This document shows positions 1 to 10,324 of a DNA stretch of 64,000 nucleotides, one piece after another. The stretch is from Caldisphaera lagunensis DSM 15908 (GTDB taxonomy: Archaea; Thermoproteota; Thermoprotei_A; Sulfolobales; Acidilobaceae). Location of the stretch: positions 496,001-560,000 of the forward strand of contig NC_019791.1 of NCBI RefSeq assembly GCF_000317795.1, written 5' to 3'. A program made the position numbers and the translations under genes. The notes under the pieces were generated by a model that did not search any database, had not been told where the DNA came from, and worked only from the letters and a program-made list of their open reading frames with translations. Every line of letters starts with the position of its first letter. Within the stretch, counting starts at the first letter, position 1.

Positions 1-396
1 AATAACTTCCTTACTTTCATCTTCTACAGTTAATGTTAATCTTTCAAGAGTTTTCTGCATATTTTTTGTAGTCTCTTTCAGTTCATTTACATCTTTTCTC
101 AAATCTCCTACGGCTTGCCATAATTTTGCAATTTCTTTGAGTATTTCATTTTGTGTTGCTTTAAGTTCCTTTACTTCTTCCCATAACTTGTTTTGACCTT
201 CTTTAAGTTCCTTTACTTCTTCCCATATTTTTTTTATTTCTGCCAAAATATTTTCCTGATTTTTCGCATGTGTATCAAGTCTATTTAGTATTTCAGTTAA
301 ACCTAATGCCCCGAGTAATGAGTATCTGAACTCTTGATCTGTTTCAATAGATTTTAGTATTCTAAGTTTTTCTTCTTTAGACAATGTGTTTGACAA
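1..396 (-). CDS. Coiled-coil protein, N-terminal part (DUF3782-like), partial
   Basis: The reading frame runs open from a TTG at 396 to the left window edge, so only the first 132 residues are visible and the C-terminus lies outside. An N-terminal block (SIETDQEFRYSLLGALGL, then TEILNRLD) is followed by a long coiled coil in which WEEVKELK occurs twice, 14 residues apart, and then LTLTVEDESKEV. This layout matches crenarchaeal coiled-coil proteins that usually end in a PD-(D/E)XK-like nuclease fold (DUF3782 group). The nuclease part is not visible here. A second in-frame TTG at 384 could be the start, and neither has a strong ribosome-binding site. Family assignment is from memory of the pattern. 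Confidence 0.6.
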   Translation of the reverse strand, partial: MSNTLSKEEKLRILKSIETDQEFRYSLLGALGLTEILNRLDTHAKNQENILAEIKKIWEEVKELKEGQNKLWEEVKELKATQNEILKEIAKLWQAVGDLRKDVNELKETTKNMQKTLERLTLTVEDESKEVI

Positions 397-524
397 CTTA
401 TTTTCCCTTAATTTCTATAATTTTTCCCAAAACTTATATATTTAAAGTGTTTTTAATTTATTTTTAAGAAGTGAGATTTTTGGGTCTGCCGAGAAAGGGG
501 GGAGGTTCGTCATTCAATTTAACA

Positions 525-547
525 AATCCCACAAATTTTGTAGGATT
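525..547. repeat. Imperfect palindrome upstream of Cren7
   Basis: AATCCCACAAA is followed by its near-perfect inverse, TTTTGTAGGATT, about 120 nt upstream of the Cren7 start. It could be an operator or a chance palindrome. No second copy was noticed in the window. Confidence 0.3.
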
Positions 548-666
548 CCTTTAATATTACTTTTAAAGGTATTTAATGATAAACCATAAAAATTTCTAAA
601 CTATGCCAATAACATTTAATAACTTAGATTCATATTATCAACCATAGAAATATGAGGTGAAATGTG

Positions 667-849
667 ATGCCTGAAAAGTTCCCACCTGTTAAGGTAAAAG
701 ATCCATCGTCTGGAAAGGAAGTTGAATTGTCTCCAATAAAAGTATGGACTCTGGCTCCAAAAAGCAGAAAAGGAGTTAAAATAGGCCTCTTTAAGAGCCC
801 TGAAACAGGCAAGTTCTTTAGAGCCAAAGTTCCTGAAAACTATCCGTAA
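667..849 (+). CDS. creN7: Chromatin protein Cren7
   Basis: A small basic DNA-binding protein of 60 residues, the normal Cren7 length. It has the family core [20 protein letters not shown] followed by [15 protein letters not shown]. Cren7 binds and bends double-stranded DNA as an SH3-like fold and is specific to Crenarchaeota, so it helps place the organism. A GTG at 664 is in frame, but GAGGTGA at 654-660 is spaced better for the ATG at 667, which is used here. It appears to be a single-gene unit. Confidence 0.95.
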   Translation: MPEKFPPVKVKDPSSGKEVELSPIKVWTLAPKSRKGVKIGLFKSPETGKFFRAKVPENYP

Positions 850-1112
850 ATAAAAACTAATTTTTTATTTTTTAAATAAATATTTATAAGTTTTTATGTT
901 TAATATTTTTAAATTTTTAAAACAAAATAAGATCAAATTAATCACAAAAGCAAGAATATTAATTTCATAAATTAAACATTATTTGACATTAATGCTGTTA
1001 TTTTATGGAATTGAAGCTGTAATTAAAAACCAACACAATATAAATTCTTGAGAGCCTAAGAAATCTCTAAAATTATTTATAAAATGTAGTATGTATCGAT
1101 AAAATTTTAAGT

Positions 1113-1391
1113 TTATTTTCCTTCTGCTTGTTTATTAATCCCTAGTGCTGCATTCATTACATTTGTTATAACTTGAGCTAAATGCTGAGGCTTTGTATAG
1201 TATTTGTCGTATTGATATCTTTGACCTTTATAAGATATCTCTACTTGTTCATCTGAATCTCTAACAATCATAAAATCGGCTCCTTCCTTTGTTAAAGCAA
1301 ATGAATTCTTTCCCCTAGATTCTATCTTTAACCCATTCTTTGTGATTTCTGCTCTTATTGCATCCTTAACCTGGTCCAAATAGTCGCTCAT
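1113..1391 (-). CDS. Conserved hypothetical small protein, 92 aa
   Basis: Not recognised. It is a soluble, charged protein with an N-terminal amphipathic helix (YLDQVKDAIRAEITKNG), a predicted beta-rich middle (IESRGKNSFALTKEGADFMIVRD, EQVEISYKGQRYQYDKYY) and a C-terminal helix. A GGTGGT ribosome-binding site precedes the ATG at 1391. It is transcribed divergently from the hydroxyacyl-CoA dehydrogenase gene and convergently with Cren7. No catalytic motif or metal ligands stand out. Confidence 0.7.
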   Translation of the reverse strand: MSDYLDQVKDAIRAEITKNGLKIESRGKNSFALTKEGADFMIVRDSDEQVEISYKGQRYQYDKYYTKPQHLAQVITNVMNAALGINKQAEGK

Positions 1392-1713
1392 CTTTTACCA
1401 CCCTTTTCTATAGCGTTAAAAGAAACTTTTTAAATAAATTTGTTAATGAAAGTACAATATTTTCTTAATTGTGGGAATTTTACTCTATTTAACCTTACTT
1501 CTTTCTCTTTTAGAAGGTAAATCCTATTTGATGTAAAATCTTATTCTAAAATTTTATTATCTGCTATCAGAAATCTGATGTACCTTTATTAAAATTTTTG
1601 TGAACTTATTGACTTTAATTCTAAATATAAAGAAACCTTATCAAGTTTTATAAATACTTTCCTCAATAAATCTTTATTTTCACTTAAAAATATAAATAAA
1701 TGGGTGAAATAAA
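1392..1713. other. Divergent intergenic region
   Basis: 322 AT-rich bases between the divergent 92-aa gene and the fused dehydrogenase/hydratase gene. It must hold both promoters. A GGTGA ribosome-binding site lies just upstream of the TTG at 1714. No RNA gene, repeat or further reading frame was seen. Confidence 0.5.
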
Positions 1714-3735
<2,022 letters not shown>

Positions 3736-3773
3736 TCTATAAATTTTTATTTTTGTTCAACTCTGCATAAAAA

Positions 3774-3786
3774 TAAATTTTTAATC
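3774..3786 (+). promoter_or_regulatory. Probable BRE/TATA promoter of tRNA-Gln
   Basis: An A-rich segment followed by TTTTTAAT is centred about 30 nt upstream of the tRNA 5' end at 3812, the usual archaeal TATA distance. Confidence 0.45.
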
Positions 3787-3811
3787 CTTTTTCTAATCCT
3801 TATAATTTTGA

Positions 3812-3909
3812 AGCCGGGTCGTCTAGCGGCCCAGGATGCGGGGCCTTGGATGGCAAAGGTAGCCAAAGGAACCCCCGTGACCGGGGTTCGAATCCCCGCC
3901 CGGCTACCA
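3812..3909 (+). tRNA. tRNA-Gln (TTG) with an anticodon-loop intron and encoded CCA
   Basis: The acceptor arm AGCCGGG pairs with CCCGGCT, the discriminator is A at 3906 and CCA is encoded at 3907-3909. The T arm is CGGGG-TTCGAAT-CCCCG. The anticodon stem CGGGG/CCCCG is interrupted by a 22-nt intron. After splicing the loop reads CCTTGGC with anticodon TTG. The A1-U72 pair and overall sequence fit archaeal tRNA-Gln. Position 33 is C rather than the nearly invariant U. The following gene ends only 3 nt away on the opposite strand. Confidence 0.9.
3850..3871 (+). other. tRNA intron with bulge-helix-bulge splice motif
   Basis: A perfect BHB can be drawn. The outer helix is the anticodon stem, the 3' bulge is AAC, the central 4-bp helix is CCTT/AAGG, the 5' bulge is GGA, and the inner helix TGGC/GCCA closes a 7-nt loop. 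Cleavage after the second base of each bulge removes 22 nt at the canonical 37/38 position. Confidence 0.85.
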
Positions 3910-3912
3910 ATT

Positions 3913-4734
3913 CTATACATAAATTACTTCTACATTCAAGCTTTCCAAGATATTTTCTATCTTTTTCCTTGTTTCAGATTTTATTCCCTTCTTTTCAATA
4001 ATAGCAACCCTTGCTATAGGAATACTCTTTTTAATGCTCTGTTCCAGCAAATCTTTATCAAGATAATCCACATAATACTTTGAAAATATATGACCAAAAC
4101 AATAGTCATTGTTTAATTCAAGGTCTGTAAATTTCTTAGGATAATGAGTAGATCCAATTCCTATAGCAGGTATGCAATTTTCTTTTGGATCACTTTCCAA
4201 AACATCAACTAAAGTTTGAGATAATGCATCTACCGCATTAATATCATTCCACTCTTTTTCTGTGCTTCCAATTTCAATAAATAAAAGGGGTTTTCTTAAA
4301 GAAGTAGGCCCATGATGTGTTGCCTCAAATGTAAATGAATAATCGCTTAATTTTCTAGAATTTTTATAATAATTTTTAAAAATGAATTTTGTTATTATAG
4401 GGTTTACATAAGATAATTCTCTCGGCTTACCTCCAAAGTTTGCTTCATTACTCGGATTTCCTGTATGATGAATGCTAAGAGTTTTATTATTACTTGTTGA
4501 TTGATGTTTTGAAACAACAATAATAAAATCTTCTTCATGAAAAACATTATCTAAAAAGTCAAAATTTATTGTTTCTTCGTTGAAACCTGCTATTTTGGCT
4601 TTATTTACATCATAACATGAAACAGCTTTTTCACAATAATTTATATTTATTTTTCCAAGTTTTTCTAATAAATTATTTATAACATTCTTTCCAACCATAT
4701 CATTTATTGAATATGATATAGCATATTTGACCAA
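3913..4734 (-). CDS. dtdA: Archaeal D-aminoacyl-tRNA deacylase (DTD2 type)
   Basis: A 273-aa zinc-dependent editing enzyme that hydrolyses D-aminoacyl-tRNA. It shows the family motifs SKHQSTSNNKTLSIHHTGNP, FGGKPRELS, ATHHGPT, LLFIEIGSTEKEW and GIGSTHYP in order. The conserved histidines and glutamate are probable metal and catalytic ligands. A TTG start at 4734 (protein MVKYAIS) follows GGAG. It is tail-to-tail with the tRNA-Gln gene, with 3 nt between the encoded CCA and the stop codon. Confidence 0.93.
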   Translation of the reverse strand: MVKYAISYSINDMVGKNVINNLLEKLGKININYCEKAVSCYDVNKAKIAGFNEETINFDFLDNVFHEEDFIIVVSKHQSTSNNKTLSIHHTGNPSNEANFGGKPRELSYVNPIITKFIFKNYYKNSRKLSDYSFTFEATHHGPTSLRKPLLFIEIGSTEKEWNDINAVDALSQTLVDVLESDPKENCIPAIGIGSTHYPKKFTDLELNNDYCFGHIFSKYYVDYLDKDLLEQSIKKSIPIARVAIIEKKGIKSETRKKIENILESLNVEVIYV

Positions 4735-4832
4735 ATTTATCTCCTAAATTTAAGCTATTCGCACTCTTAATAAGGATTAACAAATTAAAATTATAATCTT
4801 AGATTTATAAATTAAAAACAAGGGGTAAAATA

Positions 4833-5147
4833 GTGATATCTACAACAGAATTCGAGGTAGTTTATGAGGATCCAAGCAATTTGTTAAAAGGTTTTGAGAT
4901 GATAAAAAACTATATTGATAGTCTAAATTGTTTGGCAACTAAATCCTCGGCATGGGCCATTGCATCTTGCGAAGATATATTCATAAAAGCTAAGATAGAT
5001 ATAGAAGAGAGCTTAAACTTGCAAACAATAACAAAAGCATCAATAAACGTTAAGCTCGAAGGTAACACAAATGAAATTGTTAAAATGACCTCAGAACTAA
5101 CAAAAATTATAAGGGATTCGGGAGGAGGGATTATACTAAGATCATAA
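4833..5147 (+). CDS. Hypothetical protein, 104 aa
   Basis: Not recognised. The alternating pattern (FEVVYEDPSNLLKGFEMIKNYI, IFIKAKIDIEESL, TKASINVKLEGNTNEIVKMTSEL) suggests a small alpha/beta sandwich of about 100 residues. A single GTG start at 4833 has GGGGT upstream. It is followed after 76 nt by the flavoprotein gene on the same strand. No catalytic motif is visible. Confidence 0.7.
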   Translation: MISTTEFEVVYEDPSNLLKGFEMIKNYIDSLNCLATKSSAWAIASCEDIFIKAKIDIEESLNLQTITKASINVKLEGNTNEIVKMTSELTKIIRDSGGGIILRS

Positions 5148-5223
5148 CATTTCTGAATTCATAAATTGTTTATAACAAAACTTTAATTTCTTATTTAACT
5201 CATAATTATTTGGTGAATATAGA

Positions 5224-6612
5224 GTGCAAAAAATTGTTATAATTGGTGCAGGAGCTGGAGGTATGGCTGTTGCATCAAGAGCAAAAAGATTAAACAATTC
5301 TCTTAATGTAACAGTTTTAGAAAAAACAAACTATGCAAGCTTCGCGTTATGTGGAATTCCATATTATATTGGTAATATAGTTAAAGAGCTAGACGATTTA
5401 TTATTTTATCCACCAGAAGAATTTACAAAAAGAGGTATTGATCTAAAATTTGGTAAAGAAGTAACTGAAGTTGATGTGGAAAATAAAACGTTAAGGTTTA
5501 GAGATCTAAAAACTGGTAAAGAAGAAACGATTAGTTGGGATAAGCTTGTATTAGCAACAGGAGCAAAATCAAAGGTAAGCAAAATATGGCCAGAAATTAA
5601 TAATGCTAAAAACATTTTCTATATTACCCATCTTGATTCAGGAGAAATCATAAGAAACTATGCTTTAAATCTTGGCAAGGGTAAAAAAGCTATAATAATA
5701 GGTTCTGGTTACGTAGGTTTAGAACTGATAGAAAATTTAATAAATTTGGGATTAAAGGTAACTGTTATAGAAGCGCTTAATCAAATTCTACCTAGAATGT
5801 TGGATCCAGATCTAGCAGGTATCGTAGAAGATTATTTAAAAACTAAAGGAGTTGAGATTATAAAGAATTCTCCAGTGGAATCTTTTGAAATACAAAATAA
5901 TTTAGCAGTAAAGGTTAAAACAAGCAATGGTAATTTTGATGGTGATATGTTCGTTATTGGTATTGGAATTGAACCAAATAATGATTTGGCAAAGCAAATG
6001 AAACTTAATTTAGGAAATAGCGGTGGAGTTATTGTTAATGAAAAGCTTTTAACAAATAATCCTGATGTTTATGCAGTTGGAGATGTTACAGAACATAAAG
6101 ACCTAATAACTGGAAAATATGTATGGAGACCTTTTGCGCAAATTGCTAATAAAATGGGATACATTGCAGGAAGTAATATAGGCGGGATGGAAGCAGAATT
6201 TAGAGGAAGTGTGGGAACCTCTGCACTAAAAGCATTTGATATTATAATAGCAAGAACTGGCTTGTCTAAAGCAGAAGCAGAAAAATTAGGCTTTAAACCA
6301 ATCGAAGCATCGATGAATGCAGGAATAAGGGCACATTATATACCAGGGGGAGAAAACAAAATTTATTTAAAAATAGTTGCTGACAACAAAACCGGCAAAT
6401 TATTGGGAGCACAAGCTATTGGCCCAGGAGAATCAGTTTTCTGGCGTGTTAATGTTATAGCCAGTTTATTGACAATAAAAGGTACGATATGGGATCTATT
6501 TAACAGTGATATAGGATATCAACCAACCCTAAGCCCTGCATGGGATCCATTAATAATCGCGTCGAGACTTCTTATGAGAGATTTAGGAGAAAAACCCCCT
6601 TCAAGTTTATAA
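5224..6612 (+). CDS. CoA-disulfide reductase / NAD(P)H oxidase family flavoprotein
   Basis: A 462-aa member of the pyridine nucleotide-disulfide oxidoreductase family. The FAD-binding GAGAGG is at residues 8-13, the single redox-active Cys is at 43 (CGIPYYIG), a second dinucleotide fold (IIGSGYVGLELIE) binds NAD(P)H, and VYAVGDV is the FAD contact near the C-terminal third. The single Cys, with no CxxxxC pair, points to CoA-disulfide reductase or NADH oxidase/persulfide reductase rather than a lipoamide dehydrogenase. The exact substrate cannot be told. GTG start. Confidence 0.88.
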   Translation: MQKIVIIGAGAGGMAVASRAKRLNNSLNVTVLEKTNYASFALCGIPYYIGNIVKELDDLLFYPPEEFTKRGIDLKFGKEVTEVDVENKTLRFRDLKTGKEETISWDKLVLATGAKSKVSKIWPEINNAKNIFYITHLDSGEIIRNYALNLGKGKKAIIIGSGYVGLELIENLINLGLKVTVIEALNQILPRMLDPDLAGIVEDYLKTKGVEIIKNSPVESFEIQNNLAVKVKTSNGNFDGDMFVIGIGIEPNNDLAKQMKLNLGNSGGVIVNEKLLTNNPDVYAVGDVTEHKDLITGKYVWRPFAQIANKMGYIAGSNIGGMEAEFRGSVGTSALKAFDIIIARTGLSKAEAEKLGFKPIEASMNAGIRAHYIPGGENKIYLKIVADNKTGKLLGAQAIGPGESVFWRVNVIASLLTIKGTIWDLFNSDIGYQPTLSPAWDPLIIASRLLMRDLGEKPPSSL

Positions 6613-6739
6613 TAAAAAATTCTATGCTAATATTATAATAAGTTTTTTATTTATAGTTAAGGAAAAATTTCTTATTATAGCAAATTATATAATACCTGAA
6701 ACCTTTTATTTTAAATAAGCATTAAAAAGAGGGTTTCAA

Positions 6740-8263
6740 ATGGATTATATTGCTATCGTTGATTTAGGTTCGCAATATACTCACTTGATTCAGAAGAGAT
6801 TAACTTATATTAATGTAAATTCCATTTTAACTTCAGAATTTAATCAAGATGTTTACAATGCAAAAGCTGTTATAGTATCTGGAAGTCCAATGAGTGCTTT
6901 AAGGGATGATATAAAGGAAATACAAGAAAATATTGGAAATCTAATAAATATGGGTAAACCTATATTGGGTATTTGCTTTGGCCATCAGTTACTTTCATTG
7001 ATGTTTGGCGGCAAAATCATTGATAATCCAGAGTATGGAAGAACAAGGATTTTTATAAATAAAAGAAATGAACTACTATATAATATTGATAGTCCAGCAG
7101 AAGTCTGGATGAGCCATGGAGATTGTGTAGTTGAAGCAGGAGATGCAGAAATTAATGCTATATCTGAGAAGGGTTGTATTTCAGCAATTAAAGTACCTAA
7201 TATGAATGTTTATGGAGTCCAATTCCATCCAGAGGTAACCCATACTAGAAATGGAGAATTAATTTTCAAAAATTTTGCTCAATCCATTGGTTTTGATATT
7301 AAGGAAATTTCAGCAAACGAAAGGGTATCAAATTATTATGCCTATGAATTAAATAATATAAAATCACTTTATAAAGGTGGTAGGGTTGTTTCTGCAGTTA
7401 GCGGTGGTATAGATTCAACAGTAGCAACATACATTGTTATGAAAGCTATAGGATCAAATAATGTTATCCCTGTTTTAATTGATCATGGATTATTTAGAAT
7501 AAATGAAGTCGAAGAATCAAAAATAAATTTAGAAAAAGCTGGAATAAATCCTATATATATTGATGCATCAGAAGAATTCCTCAATAAACTTGAGGGGATA
7601 ACTAGTTGCGAAGAAAGGAGAAAGATAATTGGTGAATTATTTGCCAAAAAACTTAATGAAGTGATAACAAAAGAAAATGCCTCTTATTTAATTCAAGGTA
7701 CAATATATCCTGATGTTATAGAAAGTGGGAAAACAAAGTATTCTCAAAAAATAAAATCACACCATAACGTTGGAGGAATTCCCAAATGGTTCAATATCGA
7801 TATAATAGAGCCACTAAGAGGATTATATAAAGATGAAATTAGAGAATTAGCAAAGATCATTGGAATACCTAAAGAAATATTAAATAGACATCCATTTCCA
7901 GGACCTGGATTAGCTGTAAGAATTATTGGAAAATTTACCAATGAAAAATTAAATTTATTAAAAAAGGCAGATAAAATAGTAAATGATGTTCTAAAGGCTA
8001 AAGGTATATATAATAACCTATGGCAATCTGTTGTAACAATATCAGAATCGTGGGTAGGAGTTAAGGGAGATGAAAGAGAAGAGGGATATATAATTAATGT
8101 GAGACTAGTTAATAGCGATGATGGAATGACAGCGGATTACTATTTACCTCCTAATAATGTTATCGATGAAATATCAAATAGAATTACAAATGAAGTTAAA
8201 AAAATAACAGCAGTTTCATTTATAACATCTACAAAACCTCCTACTACCATAGAACCATGTTAA
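6740..8263 (+). CDS. guaA: GMP synthase (glutamine-hydrolysing), single-chain
   Basis: 507 aa. Residues 1-190 are a class I glutamine amidotransferase with nucleophile C79 (GICFGHQ) and the H163/E165 pair in VQFHPEV. The ATP-pyrophosphatase P-loop SGGIDST is at 221-227, followed by the dimerisation domain with HPFPGPGLAVRI. It converts XMP to GMP. Many archaea split this enzyme into two genes, and here it is one chain. The C-terminus (KPPTTIEPC) keeps the family KPP-TIE signature. It starts a purine gene block with ade and guaB on the same strand, each separated by more than 100 nt, so they may be separate transcripts. Confidence 0.96.
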   Translation: MDYIAIVDLGSQYTHLIQKRLTYINVNSILTSEFNQDVYNAKAVIVSGSPMSALRDDIKEIQENIGNLINMGKPILGICFGHQLLSLMFGGKIIDNPEYGRTRIFINKRNELLYNIDSPAEVWMSHGDCVVEAGDAEINAISEKGCISAIKVPNMNVYGVQFHPEVTHTRNGELIFKNFAQSIGFDIKEISANERVSNYYAYELNNIKSLYKGGRVVSAVSGGIDSTVATYIVMKAIGSNNVIPVLIDHGLFRINEVEESKINLEKAGINPIYIDASEEFLNKLEGITSCEERRKIIGELFAKKLNEVITKENASYLIQGTIYPDVIESGKTKYSQKIKSHHNVGGIPKWFNIDIIEPLRGLYKDEIRELAKIIGIPKEILNRHPFPGPGLAVRIIGKFTNEKLNLLKKADKIVNDVLKAKGIYNNLWQSVVTISESWVGVKGDEREEGYIINVRLVNSDDGMTADYYLPPNNVIDEISNRITNEVKKITAVSFITSTKPPTTIEPC

Positions 8264-8374
8264 TTTTAGAATCACTTAAACAAGCAGAAATTGAAAACAT
8301 AAAAAATTAAGAGAAAAATATATTTACTTTAGCCTACTCTACTCTAATAAAAATATTATCTAGAGGATGGTATA

Positions 8375-10159
8375 TTGCCAACATTAAAGGAATTAATAAT
8401 GGCTTCGCAAGGAAATATAAAAGCAGATACAATTATAAATAATGCAAATTTAGTTAGCGTTACAACAGGAGAAATTATAGAGGGCGCATCGATAGGTATT
8501 TATAAAGGTATAATAATCAGGGTAATGGATAAAAATGAAGATATAAGCCAATATATTGGAAACAAAACTAACATAATTGATGCAAAAAATAATTATGTTA
8601 TGCCTGGATTTATTGAAAGCCATATACATATAGAGTCAAGCCTTTTAAATGTTAGGGAGTTTGGAAAACTTGTTATTAAACATGGAGTAACAACAATAAT
8701 AGCAGATCCTCATGAGATAGGCAACGTTTTGGGCTATGAAGGAGTTAAACTATTTATAGAAGAAAGTCATCATGCCTTACCAAGAATCTATTTTGAAGCT
8801 CCAAGTTGTGTACCTGCAATAGATATTAACAAAGGCTTAGATAGCGGGGGTAAAATAATAGATTCAAACGACATAGGTAAACTAATAAAAATGGATAAAA
8901 TTATAGGATTAGGAGAAGTAATGGATTTTCAAAGTGTATTAGAGGCAAATAACAACATTATAGAAAAATTAGAGATAACTAAATCTGCCAATAAAGTTAT
9001 AGAAGGTCATGCACCATTGCTTAACAAAGAGAAGCTTGATGGCTATTTGATAACAGGAATTAATAGCGATCATGAATCATCTTTGTTGGAAGAAGCATTA
9101 GAAAAAGTTAGAAAGGGAATGTATATATTTGTAAGAGAAGGAAGCGCATGGAAAAATCTAAATGAACTATCGAAATTAATTACAAAACACAAAATAGATA
9201 ACAGAAGGTTAATCCTTGTAGGAGATGATATTAATGTTGTGGATTTAGTAGAGCAAGGACATTTGGACTACCTAATAAATAAATCTATAGAATTGGGAAT
9301 TGATCCTATTAAGGCTATTCAAATGGTTACAATAAACTCTGCTGAACATCTTCGTATGGATGATAAAATAGGTATAATAGCCCCTGGGAGGTTTGCTGAT
9401 ATAGTTTTTTCTGATAGATTAGATAAAATAAATGTTAAAATGACAATGATAAATGGTGAAGTAATATATAAAGATGGTTATATAATTAAAGACATAGATT
9501 CTTATTATTCATATCCAGAATACGCTAAAAATACTATAAATATAAAGCCATTTAATGAGGAAGATCTACTAATAAAAGTTAACGACAATGTTAAAGAAGT
9601 TAAGGTCAATATAATAAAGGCAATATCAGGTAGCGCATTAACAGAAAGGATTGTTGAGTACTTGCCTGTTAAGAAGGGTTTTGTTGACTCTGATATGGAA
9701 AGAAACATAATGCATATAGCTGTTATAGATAGACATCATGCAACTGGAAACATAGGTAAAGGTTTTGTCAAAAATTTAGAAATTGAAAAGGGGGCTATTG
9801 CTCAAACAATTGCACATGATACACATAATCTCATCGTAGCAGGTTATGATGTTAAAGATATGATAACTGCTTTAAAGTATGTAATGGAATCAAATGGCGG
9901 AATTGCTTATGTAGATAAAGGAAAGCTAGTTTCTTTAGTAAAGCTTCCTATTGCTGGATTAATAAGTGATTCCAATTATGAAAGTGTATATAAGGAAGTT
10001 AAACAGTTAGAAGAATCATTAAAGGCTTCCGGAGCATCATTAAATAGTGTTTTCATGACATTGGGGCTCATATCCCTTCCAGTTATACCTGAGCTTCGTA
10101 TAACAGATAAAGGTCTAGTAGATGTAATGAGATATGAAATAATAAATGTTTTAGCATAA
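8375..10159 (+). CDS. ade: Adenine deaminase
   Basis: A 594-aa amidohydrolase that converts adenine to hypoxanthine for purine salvage. Metal-site motifs are present in order: ESHIHIESS, ADPHEIGNV, EGHAPLL, SDHESS and LVGDD. The NSAEHLRMDDKIGIIAPGRFADIV segment and the long C-terminal domain with DRHHATGNIGKGF are typical of the Ade family and absent from dihydroorotases. TTG start after GAGGATGG. It lies between guaA and guaB, which fits a purine interconversion role. Confidence 0.95.
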   Translation: MPTLKELIMASQGNIKADTIINNANLVSVTTGEIIEGASIGIYKGIIIRVMDKNEDISQYIGNKTNIIDAKNNYVMPGFIESHIHIESSLLNVREFGKLVIKHGVTTIIADPHEIGNVLGYEGVKLFIEESHHALPRIYFEAPSCVPAIDINKGLDSGGKIIDSNDIGKLIKMDKIIGLGEVMDFQSVLEANNNIIEKLEITKSANKVIEGHAPLLNKEKLDGYLITGINSDHESSLLEEALEKVRKGMYIFVREGSAWKNLNELSKLITKHKIDNRRLILVGDDINVVDLVEQGHLDYLINKSIELGIDPIKAIQMVTINSAEHLRMDDKIGIIAPGRFADIVFSDRLDKINVKMTMINGEVIYKDGYIIKDIDSYYSYPEYAKNTINIKPFNEEDLLIKVNDNVKEVKVNIIKAISGSALTERIVEYLPVKKGFVDSDMERNIMHIAVIDRHHATGNIGKGFVKNLEIEKGAIAQTIAHDTHNLIVAGYDVKDMITALKYVMESNGGIAYVDKGKLVSLVKLPIAGLISDSNYESVYKEVKQLEESLKASGASLNSVFMTLGLISLPVIPELRITDKGLVDVMRYEIINVLA

Positions 10160-10324
10160 ACTATTTAAGAAAGAGCAAATTATTTCTTTTTGGCATACGA
10201 TGCATTTGTCTTATTCTCTTTAATACAAAATTCCTTGATTAAATTAATTTATCCTTGAAAATTTTATTAAAATTTATTAAATACTTTTTACTATATTTCG
10301 AAACAAATTAGTTGAGGGTCAAAT

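Noticed and set aside
480-515. G-rich patch upstream of Cren7 as a small RNA
   Set aside because: No C/D or H/ACA boxes and no stable stem. It is only a local composition shift.
3808-4083. Plus-strand frame starting over tRNA-Gln
   Set aside because: It translates the tRNA and the antisense of dtdA and is not a gene.
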